NCBI GenBank assembly: GCA_020746105.1
Contig: CM036636.1
Span: 3,348,001 to 3,412,000 of the forward strand
Reading direction: 5' to 3'
Source of the DNA: Trogon surrucura
Taxonomy: Eukaryota; Chordata; Aves; Trogoniformes; Trogonidae
DNA length: 64,000 nt
Under the pieces are notes generated by a model. The model saw only the letters and a program-made list of their open reading frames with translations. It did not search any database and was not told where the DNA came from. Within the stretch, counting starts at the first letter, position 1. Each line of letters starts with the position of its first letter. Of the stretch, positions 35,201-48,879 are shown piece by piece. Both the position numbers and the translations under genes were made by a program.

Positions 35201-38200
35201 TCGGTGTGAACATGGAAAATTACTTGAGGTTCCCCTACGTGAAGGCAGGAATAGGAGTTAAGCGGGTGCAGGCAAGTCCCCTGCAGATTTTCTGCACGCT
35301 GCAGCCACCGTCTGTAATAATAGGTTGGGAAATCAGCTCCAAAACAACAGGCATTGTTTGTGTGCTGAGTAACTCTAGTGATCAATTAGGATCTGGGAAA
35401 AAAACATGTTGTGTCCAGATGAGTGTAAAACCAGAGCCTCCCCTGCCAAAAACTCCGACTGATACCTTTGGAAATGGTGGAAAATTTAGTTAACTTTTTC
35501 CCCCATATTTGATTTAACTTGTGAGAGTATTTTTTGTATTTTTTTTTTTTATTCAAACTAATGAGGAATATTATAGAAATAATGCACTATCAAGTGAATG
35601 CTGGCTGGTTGCACCTCTCGGTGTGTGTGTCACAACAGGAGTGTGACAGGGCTGTAGGAGTGTGACAGGCGGTGGGAGCTGAGGTCTGGGAGCTGCACCG
35701 CCTGCACTTGTGTCGGGCAAAGATGGGCTTAGCCGGGGCGTGCTGTGAAGGTGTGTCGGGACCCATGGGAGCAACTGGTTTTTCTGCCATCCCATCAGGG
35801 TGTGCGCCGTGAAGGCGTGAGTTAAGTGGAGTTGGGTTAGAGAACGTGTGAAGGACAAAGGGTGTGTATGGATGTGTGAGAATGTATGAAGGACACGTGC
35901 CCTTACGAGTGGGGGAGACTTGTGGTCTGAGGTGCTGGGAACCAAGAATCTGTGATGGTTGTTGGTGTGAGGAGAGCCCAGTGATGCCCTGTAGCCTTCT
36001 GGGCACCGATGGGACCAGACTCTGGTGCACCTGGCTGGGGCCAGAAGACCTGCAGGTCAGCTCGGTAGACACGCGTGCCTACAAGCCACTTGACTCGCAT
36101 CTCTTTATCCCCTGTACGAGGGAACAGCTCTCGACATTTCTTCCCTCTCGGTAACACCCGTGGGCACTGGGGCTTTGTCCCTGACTCGCTCCCACAGCGG
36201 TTGTCTTCTGCCTGAGTTCTACCTGTGACAGCCCTTTCCTCAGCTGTGCTGGTGGCTTCAGAGCCGCTCAAGGTCAGTGACCACACAAGGACAGCAGCGG
36301 CGTTGTTTGTTGTCTGAGGAAAGCGCTTCAGTTGCTAAATGGATTTGAGTCGAGTTTGTTTTTTATCATCCTGAAATAACCGCTGCTCAAACAATTGTAA
36401 TTCTTCTGATGTCTTTCTGGAAAACATTTGGCTTGTTTGGCAGTGCAGTGTTGTGTAAATAAATATGTACCAAGCATCAAAGTCAAGGAGGGGAGGGTGA
36501 GTTCTCAAATAATTATGTAAATAAATCCACATAGTGTGCTCTGATATTGGCTACCACTTGCATTTATATTAATCAGTACGGACATTACTGACAAGTGAAT
36601 CTATTCTGCTTCATTCTTCTGAAGGTTTCAAAATTAATGCTTCATTTTGCTCCTTGTTTCGCTGTAAGGGATGCAGGGGGACGCCAAGGCTGGCTCGTCT
36701 CAGCATCCCCTTCAGGTGTCTCTGGGAGGCTGAGACCAATCAAACTTTGAATAAATAAGGGTACTTGGCGTGAGACAGTTTACAAGCTTGATCCAGCACT
36801 TAAAAAACCACATTGGGAAGAAATAAATACACTCATTTGCTGGAATGGCATTTATTTGTTGGTCTCGTGTTGACCTGTTTGGGGAGGCTAAAGGACGTCC
36901 AGTGACTATGGAGAGCAAAGACTTTTGTATATATCCCCAGATGAACTTTTTCGATGCTCCAGTGACAACGCCTGTAACGCAGCCAACTGGAGTGGCTCTC
37001 CATTTTTCCTTATCCAAAGAACTCATTTGTTTTGTCCAGGATTTGGCACCCGCGCTTAATCACAGAGTAAGTGAGAAAAAGCAGTTGCTCTGCTTCTGTG
37101 ATATTTTCCCCCTGAACTATTAAGCCATTGAGGTATGTCGTAAGGAGATAAGAAATCTTCCAGGTTGATGGTGACACAGGCTGCCTGAATTGTCAGGTTG
37201 GGTCCTCACTCAGGGTTCCACCAAACCCAGGCTGGTAACTGGCTCCCCCTGTCCCTAAGGAAAAAGAGGACACGAGCTCACGTAGCAGGAGGTGAAGATG
37301 GTCAGGAGTGAAGTGTGAGGGTGCGCTTTTGGAAAGCAGGGAAATAATGCAAATAGCAGTTGGAAGTGATGTTTTGTGTTTGTGGAGTTTGAGTTACGGG
37401 GCAATCACCCACCTAGTCAAAGTCGTAAGGGTAGGAGCAAGGAGTACGAGGTGGAGGAAGAAAAGACTGTTACCATCTTCTCACTCAGAGTTCTGGAACT
37501 TAACTCATGACTAGGGCACAAAATCACAGTAAATGAGAAAGAGCTCAGGATCTTCCTGCTCTTTAATTGTAAAAGAGATGACGTGCTGCTTTCTTGGAGG
37601 GGCAGATTGCCTCCACACCAGAAGGGGTGAATGCCTGGGTGACTGCGGAGAAAGAAGGTTGGTGGGGCAGAGAGGGCTGCTTTGGGACCACGGAAGTCTC
37701 CGACTTGTTAGCTAGAATTTACCCAGCTTTTCGGTTTTGGGTTTTTTTTTCCACTTTGCAGCCTTATGGCAGGTTCCAGGTATCATGTGTGATTGCTGAT
37801 TACATTACAGCTAGTGAGATTATTTGTGGTAGAGTAGGGCAATAACAAGCTTTCAACTAGAGCAGTAGTGCAGATACTCATGTTTCAGTTTTTAATTGAT
37901 GCAGAATAGTTTGAGAAAGACTGATCATTATTTTCAATTCTTGGTCTGAGAATATCATACGGATTCGTGTTATCCGTGCTCTTGGCTTTTTTCAGTGCTG
38001 TAGATGGGGATCTGTATTTCCATTGTATCCTGAAGGTGAGCAACTGCTCACTGAATGCGTTGTTAAAATTCACTGCACCTCCGATTGGTACGATGCTCAG
38101 CAAGAGGAGCACTGGTAAATTGATTAATTAGATCAATTACTTAAGGTTTCCCCCCTCCTTCCCTCTGTGCTTGCACAGTTTGCTTCAAATACCATCATTC

Positions 38201-38589
38201 CAAACGGCACTGTCTGAGTTAGAGGTATAAATGATTACTTCTCTGGCTAGGTATCTCCTCTAGCCAAAGCAGTACACGCCGTCTGTTTGATGCTATCTCT
38301 TCAGTGTGCGCTGCCTGACAAATGCCTTTGGCAAATGCTGTATTTGCACAGTACAATATGTTGGTAAGCTGAAGTGCTGGGTGTTCACAGAATCTCCTCT
38401 TACTGCCGCTTAACACTATTTTTGTCCTCCTCCTTGCTGCATTTTACTAAGTATGTATTATGCGTAAATGGATAGGTTTATTGATAGGTTGATTATGGTG
38501 CCTTTCAGACTGTAAAGAAAAAATGGGTGTTTTTTACATGGTGAAATATGACAGCAAAACTTGGAAAAAAACAGCTTTCAGGAAAGGAA
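26261..38589. other. Unique non-coding DNA, no gene seen
   Basis: Twelve kilobases without a supportable exon or clear mobile element. AT-rich intervals at 27590-28350 and 29930-30130 carry dense homeodomain, SOX and octamer-like strings and are the best candidates for conserved regulatory DNA. A short 19-bp tandem repeat lies at 35637-35669 within G/T-rich sequence to about 35895. Open frames up to 183 codons (31396-31947) overlap others on both strands and show no known domain. Confidence 0.5.
35637..35669 (+). repeat. 19-bp tandem repeat (1.7 copies)
   Basis: AGGAGTGTGACAGGGCTGT is followed directly by AGGAGTGTGACAGG. The following 220 bases repeat looser GTGAAGG/GTGTG motifs, as if a minisatellite had decayed. 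Confidence 0.6.
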
Positions 38590-39740
38590 GGTAACTGGAA
38601 CAGACTTGAAGAACTGGGAGAAAAGATCTCCTGAGAAGGGTGAGCTAAGAGAAAAGTGACTTAAGGAAAGCTGGCAGACCCTTAGGGAGTCTTAAGGCCA
38701 CAAGTTCAAGCTCTCCCATTCAGAAAGTATAGTAGGGGACTAAATTGGTTTAATCATGAGCTCATCGTTGACCTCAAATTCAAGAAAGAAAAATGCAATA
38801 AGAAGAAACTAGGTCAGGCTCCCAGAATGAGAACAGAAGTGTAGCAGGAACATAGACAAAATCGGAAGGCCAAAGAACTAAATAAAGATATAACATTCAA
38901 GAGCCATTGGCAGTGACTAGATACCATTCTGTATCACTGTTACAAGAGACTGTTCTGCTGTACAAAAGGGAAGGAAAGCTATCAACATATCAACACTGGA
39001 GATAATTGTTTAATGTCTTTTCTTCATGTGAAATTCAACACTAATTAGATGATTTCTGTAATTAGGACTAGGTCCCAACCTACATATGTGAAAATGGACT
39101 AGGGCCAACCTGGATAATTTAGGGGTTTTCGAATTGTTTGGAGTTATGAATTTAATTTTAGAATACTTTAAAAAGATGATATTTCAGTCCTGTAAGTGGA
39201 GTTGCAAATGGGAGAATTGGAAGCCTGTGAAAAGACTAGCACAGCGAATATTCTTAAAAAAGAAGACAGAGGGGGAGTTGGGGACCTAGAGATCCACCAA
39301 CCTAACACGAACAAGTAATCCAACAGTGTTTTTTAAACACCGACAAGAGGACAAGGATAAGAATAGCATGCCAAAAATCTCATCAAAGCATCTCACTTCC
39401 TTGTGCAGCGTGGCAGTGGGTCTTGCGGACAGAGCAGCAGCAGCAGATGAATGTTTTCAGATGTCAGCCCGGTCTTTGGCACCGTCTCAGTGACGTCCTA
39501 AGTAAGTTACAGAAACATTGTCTTAATCCACCTAAGGTCTTAATTACTTTCAAGAGGGCTATTGTCTCTTTAGTGATTGGAGAGGGGATCTAGAGGGCTT
39601 ACCCTAGGCTTTACCTCCTGGACTTCCTACTTAAAGGCCTCAGTAAGTGCATAAATTAAGGTCGGATAAATCTAGGACCAGTGGTCAGTGCTGTCAGCTG
39701 AAAGAAGTCCATGGGGTCTGTGGAGTTTGCAGCTGAAGCG
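38590..39740 (+). mobile_element. Ancient, decayed CR1-type LINE (linker and reverse transcriptase start)
   Basis: A strongly eroded LINE. The best part is 38640-38930, with CACAAGTTCAAGCTCTCCCA, CTAAATTGGTTTAATCATGA, ACCTCAAATTCAAGAAAG and AACTAGGTCAGGCT. It translates, with one stop, as DLKFKKEKCNKKKLGQ and NRKAKELNKDITFKSHW, the region between endonuclease and reverse transcriptase of ancient amniote CR1/L3-like elements. Weaker matches follow in the expected order: a GGACCTAGAGATCCACCAAC stretch near 39283, AACAAGTAATCCAACAG near 39310, TCTTGCGGACAGAG near 39421 and GGTCTTTGGCACCGTCTCAG near 39470. The last corresponds to the 'FDTVSH'-like reverse transcriptase motif. Extent beyond 39500 is uncertain. 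The element is far older than the copies at 19-26 kb. Confidence 0.7.
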
Positions 39741-42700
39741 TGAGTGGGGATTTCTTCATCCTCAGTCCCATAAGTAACGAGCAGGGAACCCGCTCACTAT
39801 GTGATTTGACTTTGCCTTGCTGAGAGTGGATGAAGAAAGACACCGTGGTAGAGTTGATGTGTTAACATAAGTTAATGCAACTAGTCTGTACAAGCTTTTT
39901 CCCGGGTGCAAATGGCTCCACAGGATGCAAGGAGTAGGGAAAGAAGCCACTGTTGGATTAGGGATGTGGGGTTGCATCGAGGTGGGAGCTCCTCCATCTA
40001 CCTTCTGCAAATGCCCTGACTTGCACTGTTGCTAATTTAGCCTTGTACTACCTCTCATGCCCCAGCAACCCAGAGCAATAGCCTGGTTATTCAGTCTTAA
40101 AATCAGGCCTAATTGCAAACCAGGCCCAGTGGCCAAAGGACAAGAGTATTATAAATGCCAAATATTTGTGAGAAGCCAGCTTGTCCCAGGGAGGGACAGC
40201 TGCTCCTAATTTGCTTGAGAGAATCATATTTTAAAGCTTAAAAATACAATAATTTTTGTGCATAGCAGGGCAGCTACTCCCTACCCAGAAGGGTTTAGTA
40301 TTTGTGTGCCTTGGCCTGCCAGCTGTGAGATGGGAAGAATACTTGTCTGCTCAAAAGGCGACGTTGAGACATGCTAAATTATTTCAAAATATATCTTTGA
40401 GGTCTTCAGAAGAAAACTGCTGAATTGCACAAAGTTTTTAGATATTGGACTCTGCGACAGGTTAAGTGTCCAACTTGAATTAAGCCAAGTCTTCCAGTCC
40501 AGAGGGACCTCAGAGCATCTCCCAGCGTAACACAAGAAGGTAAAGACTGTGGATGTTTCACTCAGTCTTGGATTGGAAAAGCCGCTGGAGAAGGCACATA
40601 GATGTTCCAAAAGAATGAGCCTGTCTTGAGGGAGAAGAGAGGAAGGTAGAGCCCAACACCCAGGAAGGTTGGGAAGGACTGGAGCTGGGGCTTTTTGTAG
40701 CATGCAGCTAAAAGCTGGAATTGCTTCTTTTACGGATGCGATTTCCTCTCTCGGTACCGGTCTTTGTCAGCTGGGTGATTCTGCCTGGGACAAGTCTTGT
40801 GCCTGAAGAAGTCATTGTCACTGCCTGGCTTGTAAATCCCTGGTGGGCAGGAGCCCTGCCGTTTCAAGAAATGACTGATGGGCACGTTGGAAAGCAGTGT
40901 CTGCACGTGCCCAGGGTGTTCAGACGGTCACTGCGCGCTCACGGGAAATGTCAGAGCTGTGGGTTGGGAATGTCGTTTATGCCTTGGCTGCGCAGCTCTT
41001 CAGCTGCTGCTGCTTCGGTCTTGTGTGAAATGGCTACAGGGAACAAGGGACAAGGGATCTGAAGAAAATTTGCATCCCTCTCCCAAGGAGACCATCTACC
41101 CACCTGCCTCCTGATAGTACAAAAGGGGAGGATGCAATGAAATGAGCCTACGCTGTACCCGTATAATAACCTTCTTGTCCATACGCTGCTGTGAATTTGG
41201 ATCGTTGAAACCCGTACAGATCAGACAGCAACTTCAAGTAAACGCAGGCATCCACAGATGACTTTTGCCCACCTGCATCAGTTGTTTCTCTTACAGATGT
41301 GGTACTTCCATCTCTGGTCAATGTGACCTAGAATTTCGTTTTGAACGTTGAAGTGTATCTTTTAACTGTTCACATTGTTTACAGCCACAAGGTGGCATTG
41401 CAGATTAAAGGGAAACCATCTCCTGTTCAGCGATGAGGGAGGTGGGAGGCTTGAAAAAAACTGTGCAGCCACCCTGAAATTCTTTCTATGTCTTGAAGCT
41501 GCAAGGAAGATGTGTCCTTTCGAATCATGGGCCTCCAGTTTTGATAGAAGTGAGCATGATGTTGGCTATATTATGTCCATGAGGAGCTTGAAGTGATTCA
41601 GCATCTGTGAATATGCTGGAGCTGCTCAGAGCTGCTGGACTTTGCTCTCCTGCGGCCTGCGGGATGTGATGTAGTTTCTAGAGCTGTGAGACAGGTGATG
41701 ATGTCACCTCGTAAGCTCTTTTGTTTCAGTTTGTGTACTCAGATCTTGAAGAAAACTCATTTCTTATCCCTCCTACTCCTACCCCCTAGTTGTATTTCCC
41801 TTGGTTTCTGTGCAGATTCAAATCTGACTAAAATTTGGGGTCTGCAAAATGATGGTGAGCTGTAGCAAGAGAAGCTAAGCCCTCAAAGAAAGGTTTAGAA
41901 CGAAAGTCTTAAGGGCTATTTATTTGTTTACTTATAAAGAGGAAGGTGTATTGAGTATGCTGTAGCTGGAATTTCCAGGCTTTACCATGATCCCAGCCTC
42001 AATCTTTTAGATTAAGGGTAAGAAGACTTGGGTCGAGATGTCTGAAGGTGTTTGTTTCTCTGCTGAGTCCAGATGAAATGAGAAGGCATTGAGGAGCTCT
42101 GAGTGGGATTCACTCCGAAGCCTATTTTGCACCCCGAAAACGATACCACATTTCTTACTCTGGAAATACTGACCCCTTAAGATCGCAACGTCCTTCACCA
42201 TTTTATTTCGGTGACCGTTTTTCTGACGAGTCCTTCTCGTGCTCGAGTACAAGCTGTGATGCGACGAAGGGGCCTGATTTTTGCTCAGTCCTCGCTACGC
42301 TGCCGTGATGGACCTGCTGTGTTGCTGATGGCTCCTTTCTAGTCTGAGCTATTCTTATCAGTGCTTGTTGCCTTTGTCTGTGTGTATTTTCCATGTAAAC
42401 CAGGAAAAGCAGCTCTGCTGAGAGATGGATCTTCCCAGCAGTGGAAACAAGTGCTAAATGGAGTGGGGGAGCACCAGGCCAGCAAAGGAAAATCTTATCT
42501 GTTTTGGAAAGAAAGTGTAAATAGTTTTTATTTTTACCTCTGCTTTGGAGAAGGAATGAAAGTTAAAAAAAGAAGGCGAGCTGTTGCTGAAAAACTAGTA
42601 AAAGTGTTTGTTATGAGTTTCGCAGATAAATGGAAGATAATTGACAGTGTGTTTCACCAGGCAAGAGAAATACCTTAGTCTGACTCTTTTCGGAGGAAAG

Positions 42701-45700
42701 CAGTGAAAATTTTTTGTCAACATTAATGTGCACATGACAGCAGAGAAAAACATCATGTGGTTTTGCTTGGACATTTTTCACCTTGTTGAGAAAGCCAAGG
42801 CGTATAAATACTTACAGATCCAGAGCTATAGATGTGTTTACGCACAGGTACATAGGTATACGAGATTCTTGATATACTGGACATGTCTGATTCCTTTTGT
42901 GACCAGCTTTTTTTAGACTATTCTGAAAAATGTTCCTCGTGTCTTCAGCCGTGTTTGCTTTGCCAATTGTCCATAAATTTCTCCTAGTTTTCCCTGTGTG
43001 TCTGCCTTGAGGTTACTGCGCTGAGTGAGGAGGCTCTGGCACAGACCAGTTGTCCCCGGGCTGTGAAACTGGTTTCCTTCGTGGTCCAAGTGACCACGGT
43101 GAGCTGGCCACAAAATTGTGCCAAAATGCCATCGATCTCGGTGGCATGGGAGACACTGATCCTGCTCCAGTTCCTCGTTCTGTTACAGACCTCGCACCTA
43201 ACCTTGGCCAAAATATGAATCTTTTCTCAGCGGGGCGGTGCTGCTCAGCAAGTTCAGGCTGGACAGTTTATGTTCCTGCTCGAGCAGACGCTGTCTCTTG
43301 CTGTGTGTAAAGCATGGCCAGACTTGGACTGGGAGGCCTAGTGGAATATAAACATCAAGTATTTATTAAATATTGTGAATATTCTGCCCCTGACATGTAA
43401 ATAAGTAGTTGGCATGGGATTTATGAGATGATTGACCGTGGTAGAAATATATAAGGCTAATGAGAACATCTGATAAGGTTAGGATAATTTAAAAGGGGTA
43501 TATGCGTCCTTCTTGGGTGCTGTGTACCTCTGGGTGTAAGCCAGCTCCTAAATGACAGGGGTTAGGATGGGGCTGGCAAGAAACCTCCTCTTACCAAGGT
43601 TATTTCATAACTGCCTACTGCAGAGTTTCGTATTTGCCACTGGAGCAGCTGGTGCTGGCTCAACTCATCTGTCAGGCAGGGTGCTGAAAGAGATGTATTA
43701 CTGGACTGACCCGAATAGTGAATCTGATGTTCTTGGCATTTTTTTTAGTCTCCCGACCTGAAGGGAGAAGCAAGCCTTTTGAAAAAAGAAAAGTTATACA
43801 TAAAAAATTCTGTGCGGTGCACATTTCCGGATGAATGTTCAGGCCAGCATTACTTAATGCTGAAATCAAAGCTTTGGGGATTCGTGGGCATTTCCAAGGC
43901 TGCTGTGATACCACAACCCCTGTGTATAACCTCGTGCTTAACACAGGGCTTTTATTCACCTTGAAATTCTCTTTTGCTCTTCAATCAGCTCTGCTCCTGA
44001 AGGAGAGCGGGGGAAGGAGTAATGTGATTTAGCAGGATCTCTGGAGATGAGCAGATGCAAGTCCAGCTCTCCTGGAATAGGGACCTTTGTTAAACCGTGA
44101 TGGCTCCTGTTTATATTCCAGAGGAGCTGGTCAAAGAAAATTGGGGACGGTATGAAAGTTTTCTGGTGAACAGATGATGTTTAAACTACTGTCTGTGTGT
44201 AGCTGTTCAGTAGCATGCATGGCAGCAGAGAAACGAAATTTGCTGCATGGTGGAAAACACTGTGTCTCTAGTCTAGTAAAGAGGGATCTCTCGTGCCTGT
44301 TGCTGCTGACAAGCACCTTGGACCAGGCTCAGCTTTGCTGAATTCCCACTGAATGTACTGTTTATTAATGGGAAAGTTGTACTGGAGGGGCTTGCTGAGC
44401 GACACATGGTCTAGCTTGGTGACACAGACCTTCAGACACGTATTCTGCTACAGAATGAAATCACAAACTAGGGGGTTGTGTGTTTGTTTCTGTGTTTGTT
44501 TTCCTTCTGTCTCTTCCTTCCTCTTCCAAAAAGGCACTTTGCTATTTTCCCCCACTCCCCAACACAATAAAACTGTCTGGTGGTTGTCGGGGTATTCATG
44601 CAGCACTGGCAAGTACTTGAGTTCAGGTGCTTTCTGTAGAACAGACAGGTCGTCAGCCTGCACAGATTTGAGCACTGCAGTCACTCAGCTACCGCAGCAC
44701 AGTTTGAATTAGGGGGCAGGAAGAAACATCTCTCTGCTTCTGCTGAAACTCATGCACCTCTGAAAAATACCTTTGTTTTTGACAAAGTGTTTTCTTTAAA
44801 ATATTTCTAGTGTGTGTGGCTGAGTTCAAATGCTAAGGTCTTCACCTGGAATGGCATTGAGTTTGAAAGATTTAATTTGGCCTTCTCATCTATACCCTGC
44901 TGACAATGCTGCAAAGATCTGAGGTGGCTGCCAACACCTGAGCGCATTTTCAAAGCACAAACAGGGGCTTTAGTCTTAGTTAAGTTGCACGAAAACCATT
45001 CTTATTTGGAGAGTCCTTCTGAAGAGGAAATTTGTTTGTCTTTCTGTTGTGCATCTGCACTTCAAGCTTTTACATGGGCACAGTTTTTTTGTGTGTGACA
45101 CACTGACCTCAAAAGCTCTTGGAGAATTTTCGAGAGCCTCGGGCTGCCTCCATGGAGGGGTGTGGGTGTTCTTACTCAGGTCTGTCCTGGTTACCCTCTG
45201 AACACTTCCCACTGATCCACCATCCCTGCCAGGGGGTATGAAAACACAGACGAGCCTTACTTGCACAGCAGAAAGCCCACAGGTGTTTTGAAAGTGAGTG
45301 CTGAGAAGTGAGTCAATTGGAAGAAGTTTATGCTATTGTTACTTTTATTGTAGATGTAGAGGAATATACTCTCATCAGCTGTCATGTCAGGAATTTCTGT
45401 TCTCAGTAGATTCAGGTTAAAGGCAGAGCCCTTGAGTTCAAAAAGTCTCAGTGGTCCTGCTGATGCCCTTGAGAAGAAAGTTTCATTTCCATGGTTTGAA
45501 ATGACACTGAGAGACGTGGGCATCTGTGCCCGAGGGATGCTGGGCTCCTCTTGGCGTTGCAGAGGTGTCTCTGCTCGACGCTCACTTGAGCTGCTGTCAC
45601 CGAGTTCATGCCCAGTCGCTTTGGAGAGCGGCACGCGTTGTTCTGGACACTCATCTCTCATCCTTTCTGTGCCAGGCTCGGTTGGCTAGAGAGGCTGTAT

Positions 45701-48400
45701 CCCCAGAGCAGATTCACGCGTGTGCGTGTAGTCTGGCTGGGAGAACAGGGGGAGAGGGGCTGAGGAGCACGCGTGAGCTGTCCTCTTTGCGTTCAGTTCA
45801 GGAACCCGAGGTTAAGGGGTGTGGATAGGAGTTACTCTGAGGTTAATACTTATGTTTTATGGGAAAACTTTAGGGAGAAAAAAGTTTTCATCTGTTTTGG
45901 GCAAAAAAAGAACAAATTTGAAGAAAATAATTATTCCCTTTTTAAATCTCCCTCTGCCTCCCCTCGGTGCATTTAAATATTGGAATGAAACGGAAACAGA
46001 TTTGAAGGCTCCTGACTGGTCCTTAAAAAGCCAACCAGGAGCTGCCAGCAAAGAAATCTTAGGGTGATCACTGAGCTGAAGGCCAAAAGCAGCTACTCGT
46101 GAGCTCAGAAAGGATGTTCTGTACCGAGGCGTGGGCCCAGCTGTGGAGCAGGATGAAATCTGTCCTTTGATTTTTACCTTGATTTTCACCTTATCATTTA
46201 AGAATTACAATTAGAAAACATGATAACTGTTCTCATGTGCTTGACTGAAGAATTGCATTAGTTTAATAACCCAACTTTGTTTTGTATTTTATACTCCACT
46301 CCTTCAGAGTGCCTTTCTGTGGAGACTTAGGGCTTCCTTCCTCCTCCTTCCCCTCACTCTTATCATTGATGTATTGTCCATGGCTTGTCTGGGATAGGCA
46401 GACTCATGTTGTTCTTTGCAGTCTCATAGCCCAGGAGGAGAATTTTTTTGTGAGGCAGTCACTACCGCAGACCTTGAAGCCTCCAAATAACCCCAGTTAC
46501 GTTGTGTTCTCATGACTGCCCAGGCCACAAGACACCCAGAGACACCCCTGAGTTGATGACTGCCTGGTAAGTGCCTGTTAGTAGGTAACTGAGTTCACCC
46601 TCTGCCCATAGGAATATAGAATTGTTCATACCTATGACTAGCTCTTGTGGTTGAGCGGGGCTCCTGGAGTGGCCAGTGCATCAGAAGATGGTTTCCTCTT
46701 CTCTCTGTCCCCTCCCACTGACCTTCCCCAACATGTCCTTGACTAAATATGTAGTGCTGCACACGAAAGGAAGGAATTTAGAAGTGTGTGAAGTACTTGC
46801 AATTAAATGTCACGCATGCCACATGTGGTTTTGTTGCTCCAAATTCAGCTCAAATAAATGGAAAGGATTACAAAATGAGGGAACAACTTGGGTCAACCTG
46901 GAGTGTTAAACAAAATATGTTTTCCTTCGGTAGCACCTAGGAGTATGTGATGCATTTTACCAAATGGAGACGACTGTGGGGAATCCAAGTCAGGGGCTCG
47001 GGCGAGGTGTAATTGTCACAGGGCTAAAAGTTGGGCAGTGTTGCTTCGTGAGCCTTACTCATTCTAGTGCCTGAAATAGTTGCTGCTTGCTTTGGCTTGC
47101 GCTGCTGCGGAGAAGGGAATGTTTTCCATGCCCGCTGTGGCAGGATAAGAAGGAGCGAAGGCAGGAGTCGGAAGTGAGGTGCCGGCTCAGGCTCACTAAT
47201 AGGGGATGAGGCGAAGGAGGGATGGGAGCTGCTCATCTTGAGCCTGCAGGGAGCCAAAGCTTAGGGGGCTCTCAGGTCTTCAAGACTTTTTTCCCTTGCT
47301 GCACCATGCAGGAAAGGAGACGTCTCCATAGGTGAGGTTCTATTCCCTGCAGTTCCTAGGGAGATGAGTACAGTTTCTCACTGAACACACTTGGACCTCT
47401 GACCCTCCTGTGATCAATTTAATCTCCTGATTAGGAAACTTTCCATTGTTTTAACTGAGCTCTGCCCCAGTAGAACTGCTCCCCTCCCTTTTGTGGGCCA
47501 AAAGACTACAACCAACCTCATGCAGCCCTGTTGTCTTCTGCGTGCCGAGCTCTGAAAGGTTTGCTAGCGTTCGTTGATGGAGGAAGGACGTGTGCCTTTT
47601 CCTGAAAAGCTACGGGGAATTATTTGCTCTCTGTATCAGCGATGCCATCGCCTTTCCCAGTCAACTGCTGCCAGCTGTGGAAGTCACGTTCCCTCCTGCC
47701 AGCCGCTCATTGTGCTTTTGCAGTAGGAAGAGGGGGGATGGAGGAAGGGGGGGATCTTAATTGAAAAAATAGGCCTAGGGCTTCAGGGACATAACAAAGT
47801 CAGTGGGAGTGTGTGAACAGCAATTTATTTTGTCAGTTCAAGTTACTGTCACTCTGACATGTGAAAATTGCAGATGCCAGTTTCTCAATGTGTCACCGTG
47901 ACACACAGCATCCCAAATAAATAAATAATGAAACTCTGGGCTTGGTCTGCAGAGCTCTGGAAAGCCCGACAAAATGAGATATTTAAAAATTGGCAGATAA
48001 ATTGAGAGAGTTTTCTTTGACATAAGGGGCATGATCTTAGCTCAGCCTTTCACAAGGTATCTCCATACCTTTCACTGCTTCAACAGAGTGTTCCTATCGT
48101 CCCTGTAGTCTTCATATAGTTTATAGCCTTCGTAGCCTCTTTGGGCTTTGAAAATGGAGCTGTTTTCATGAAGAGTGAAGCAAACCTTTTTCCTTGAAGC
48201 TGTAAAGGATTGGAAAGGAGTGTGACTGAAGTGGTGATCTAGGACTGAGTAGACCTGCAAAACACTCATTAAGGGTAGGATCCAATTAGGAAATTAACTG
48301 TTACCCTGACTGCTTATGAGCCTTTTAAATGTTCCATTTCTAGATTCTGTAAAATGAGAATAATGGTGATAGTTACATATCCTGTTTTTTCTGACTTCTG
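39741..48400. other. Unique non-coding DNA, no gene seen
   Basis: No exon, RNA gene or clear mobile element is recognised in this 8.7 kb. A 105-codon open frame at 42361-42678 and a 134-codon one at 45257-45661 (minus) have no recognisable domains. The interval 47820-48010 is AT-rich and could be regulatory. Confidence 0.5.
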
Positions 48401-48484
48401 ATATTCTAATATATATTATATATTATATATATATATATATATAAAATATATATAATATATATATTATATATTCTAATATAATTT
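48401..48484. repeat. AT microsatellite flanked by a 12-13 bp direct repeat
   Basis: About 84 bases of TA-rich sequence with a pure TATATA core and TATAAAATATA interruptions. The block begins with ATATTCTAATATA and ends with TATTCTAATATA, so the edges are direct repeats. The whole block can also pair with itself as a hairpin or cruciform. Confidence 0.85.
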
Positions 48485-48879
48485 GTCTCAGCCTTTATTG
48501 TGGTATCTAGACATTCTAGCAATAATCTCGTTTTGTGCAAATCAAGTAGTTCCAGTACTAGTTATACCAGTGAACGTTTGTTCATTGGGCTTACAGAAGC
48601 AGACAAATAGCCATTAAAGATCAGGTGGCAAAGTCAGGAAAATGAAGAGTTTGTTTCAAGTTCAGTCAGAAATTCTTCTGCAGAAACCCTCGGCAGGAGC
48701 TTGAATGGCAGCAAAGACATTCCTTGCCCTTAAAAGAGAGTCCTTAATAACGTGGCAAAGTTATGGAAGATTTTATTTCCCGTTTCCCCAGTTAATCTGG
48801 GTTAAGAGTCAAGAGAATGGTCAAACAGAATGTGTGACTTCTGAGGAGATTCTGAATAACTAGATTCATTTTATCTGAG

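Noticed and set aside
35590..36072. Overlapping minus-strand open frames of 124-160 codons rich in His, Thr and Pro
   Set aside because: They translate a degenerate GT-rich repeat in two frames, so the open reading comes from the repeat composition.
42361..42678. A 105-codon open frame with a Lys/Arg-rich C-terminal half
   Set aside because: No domain is recognised and the start region is not in a promoter-like context.
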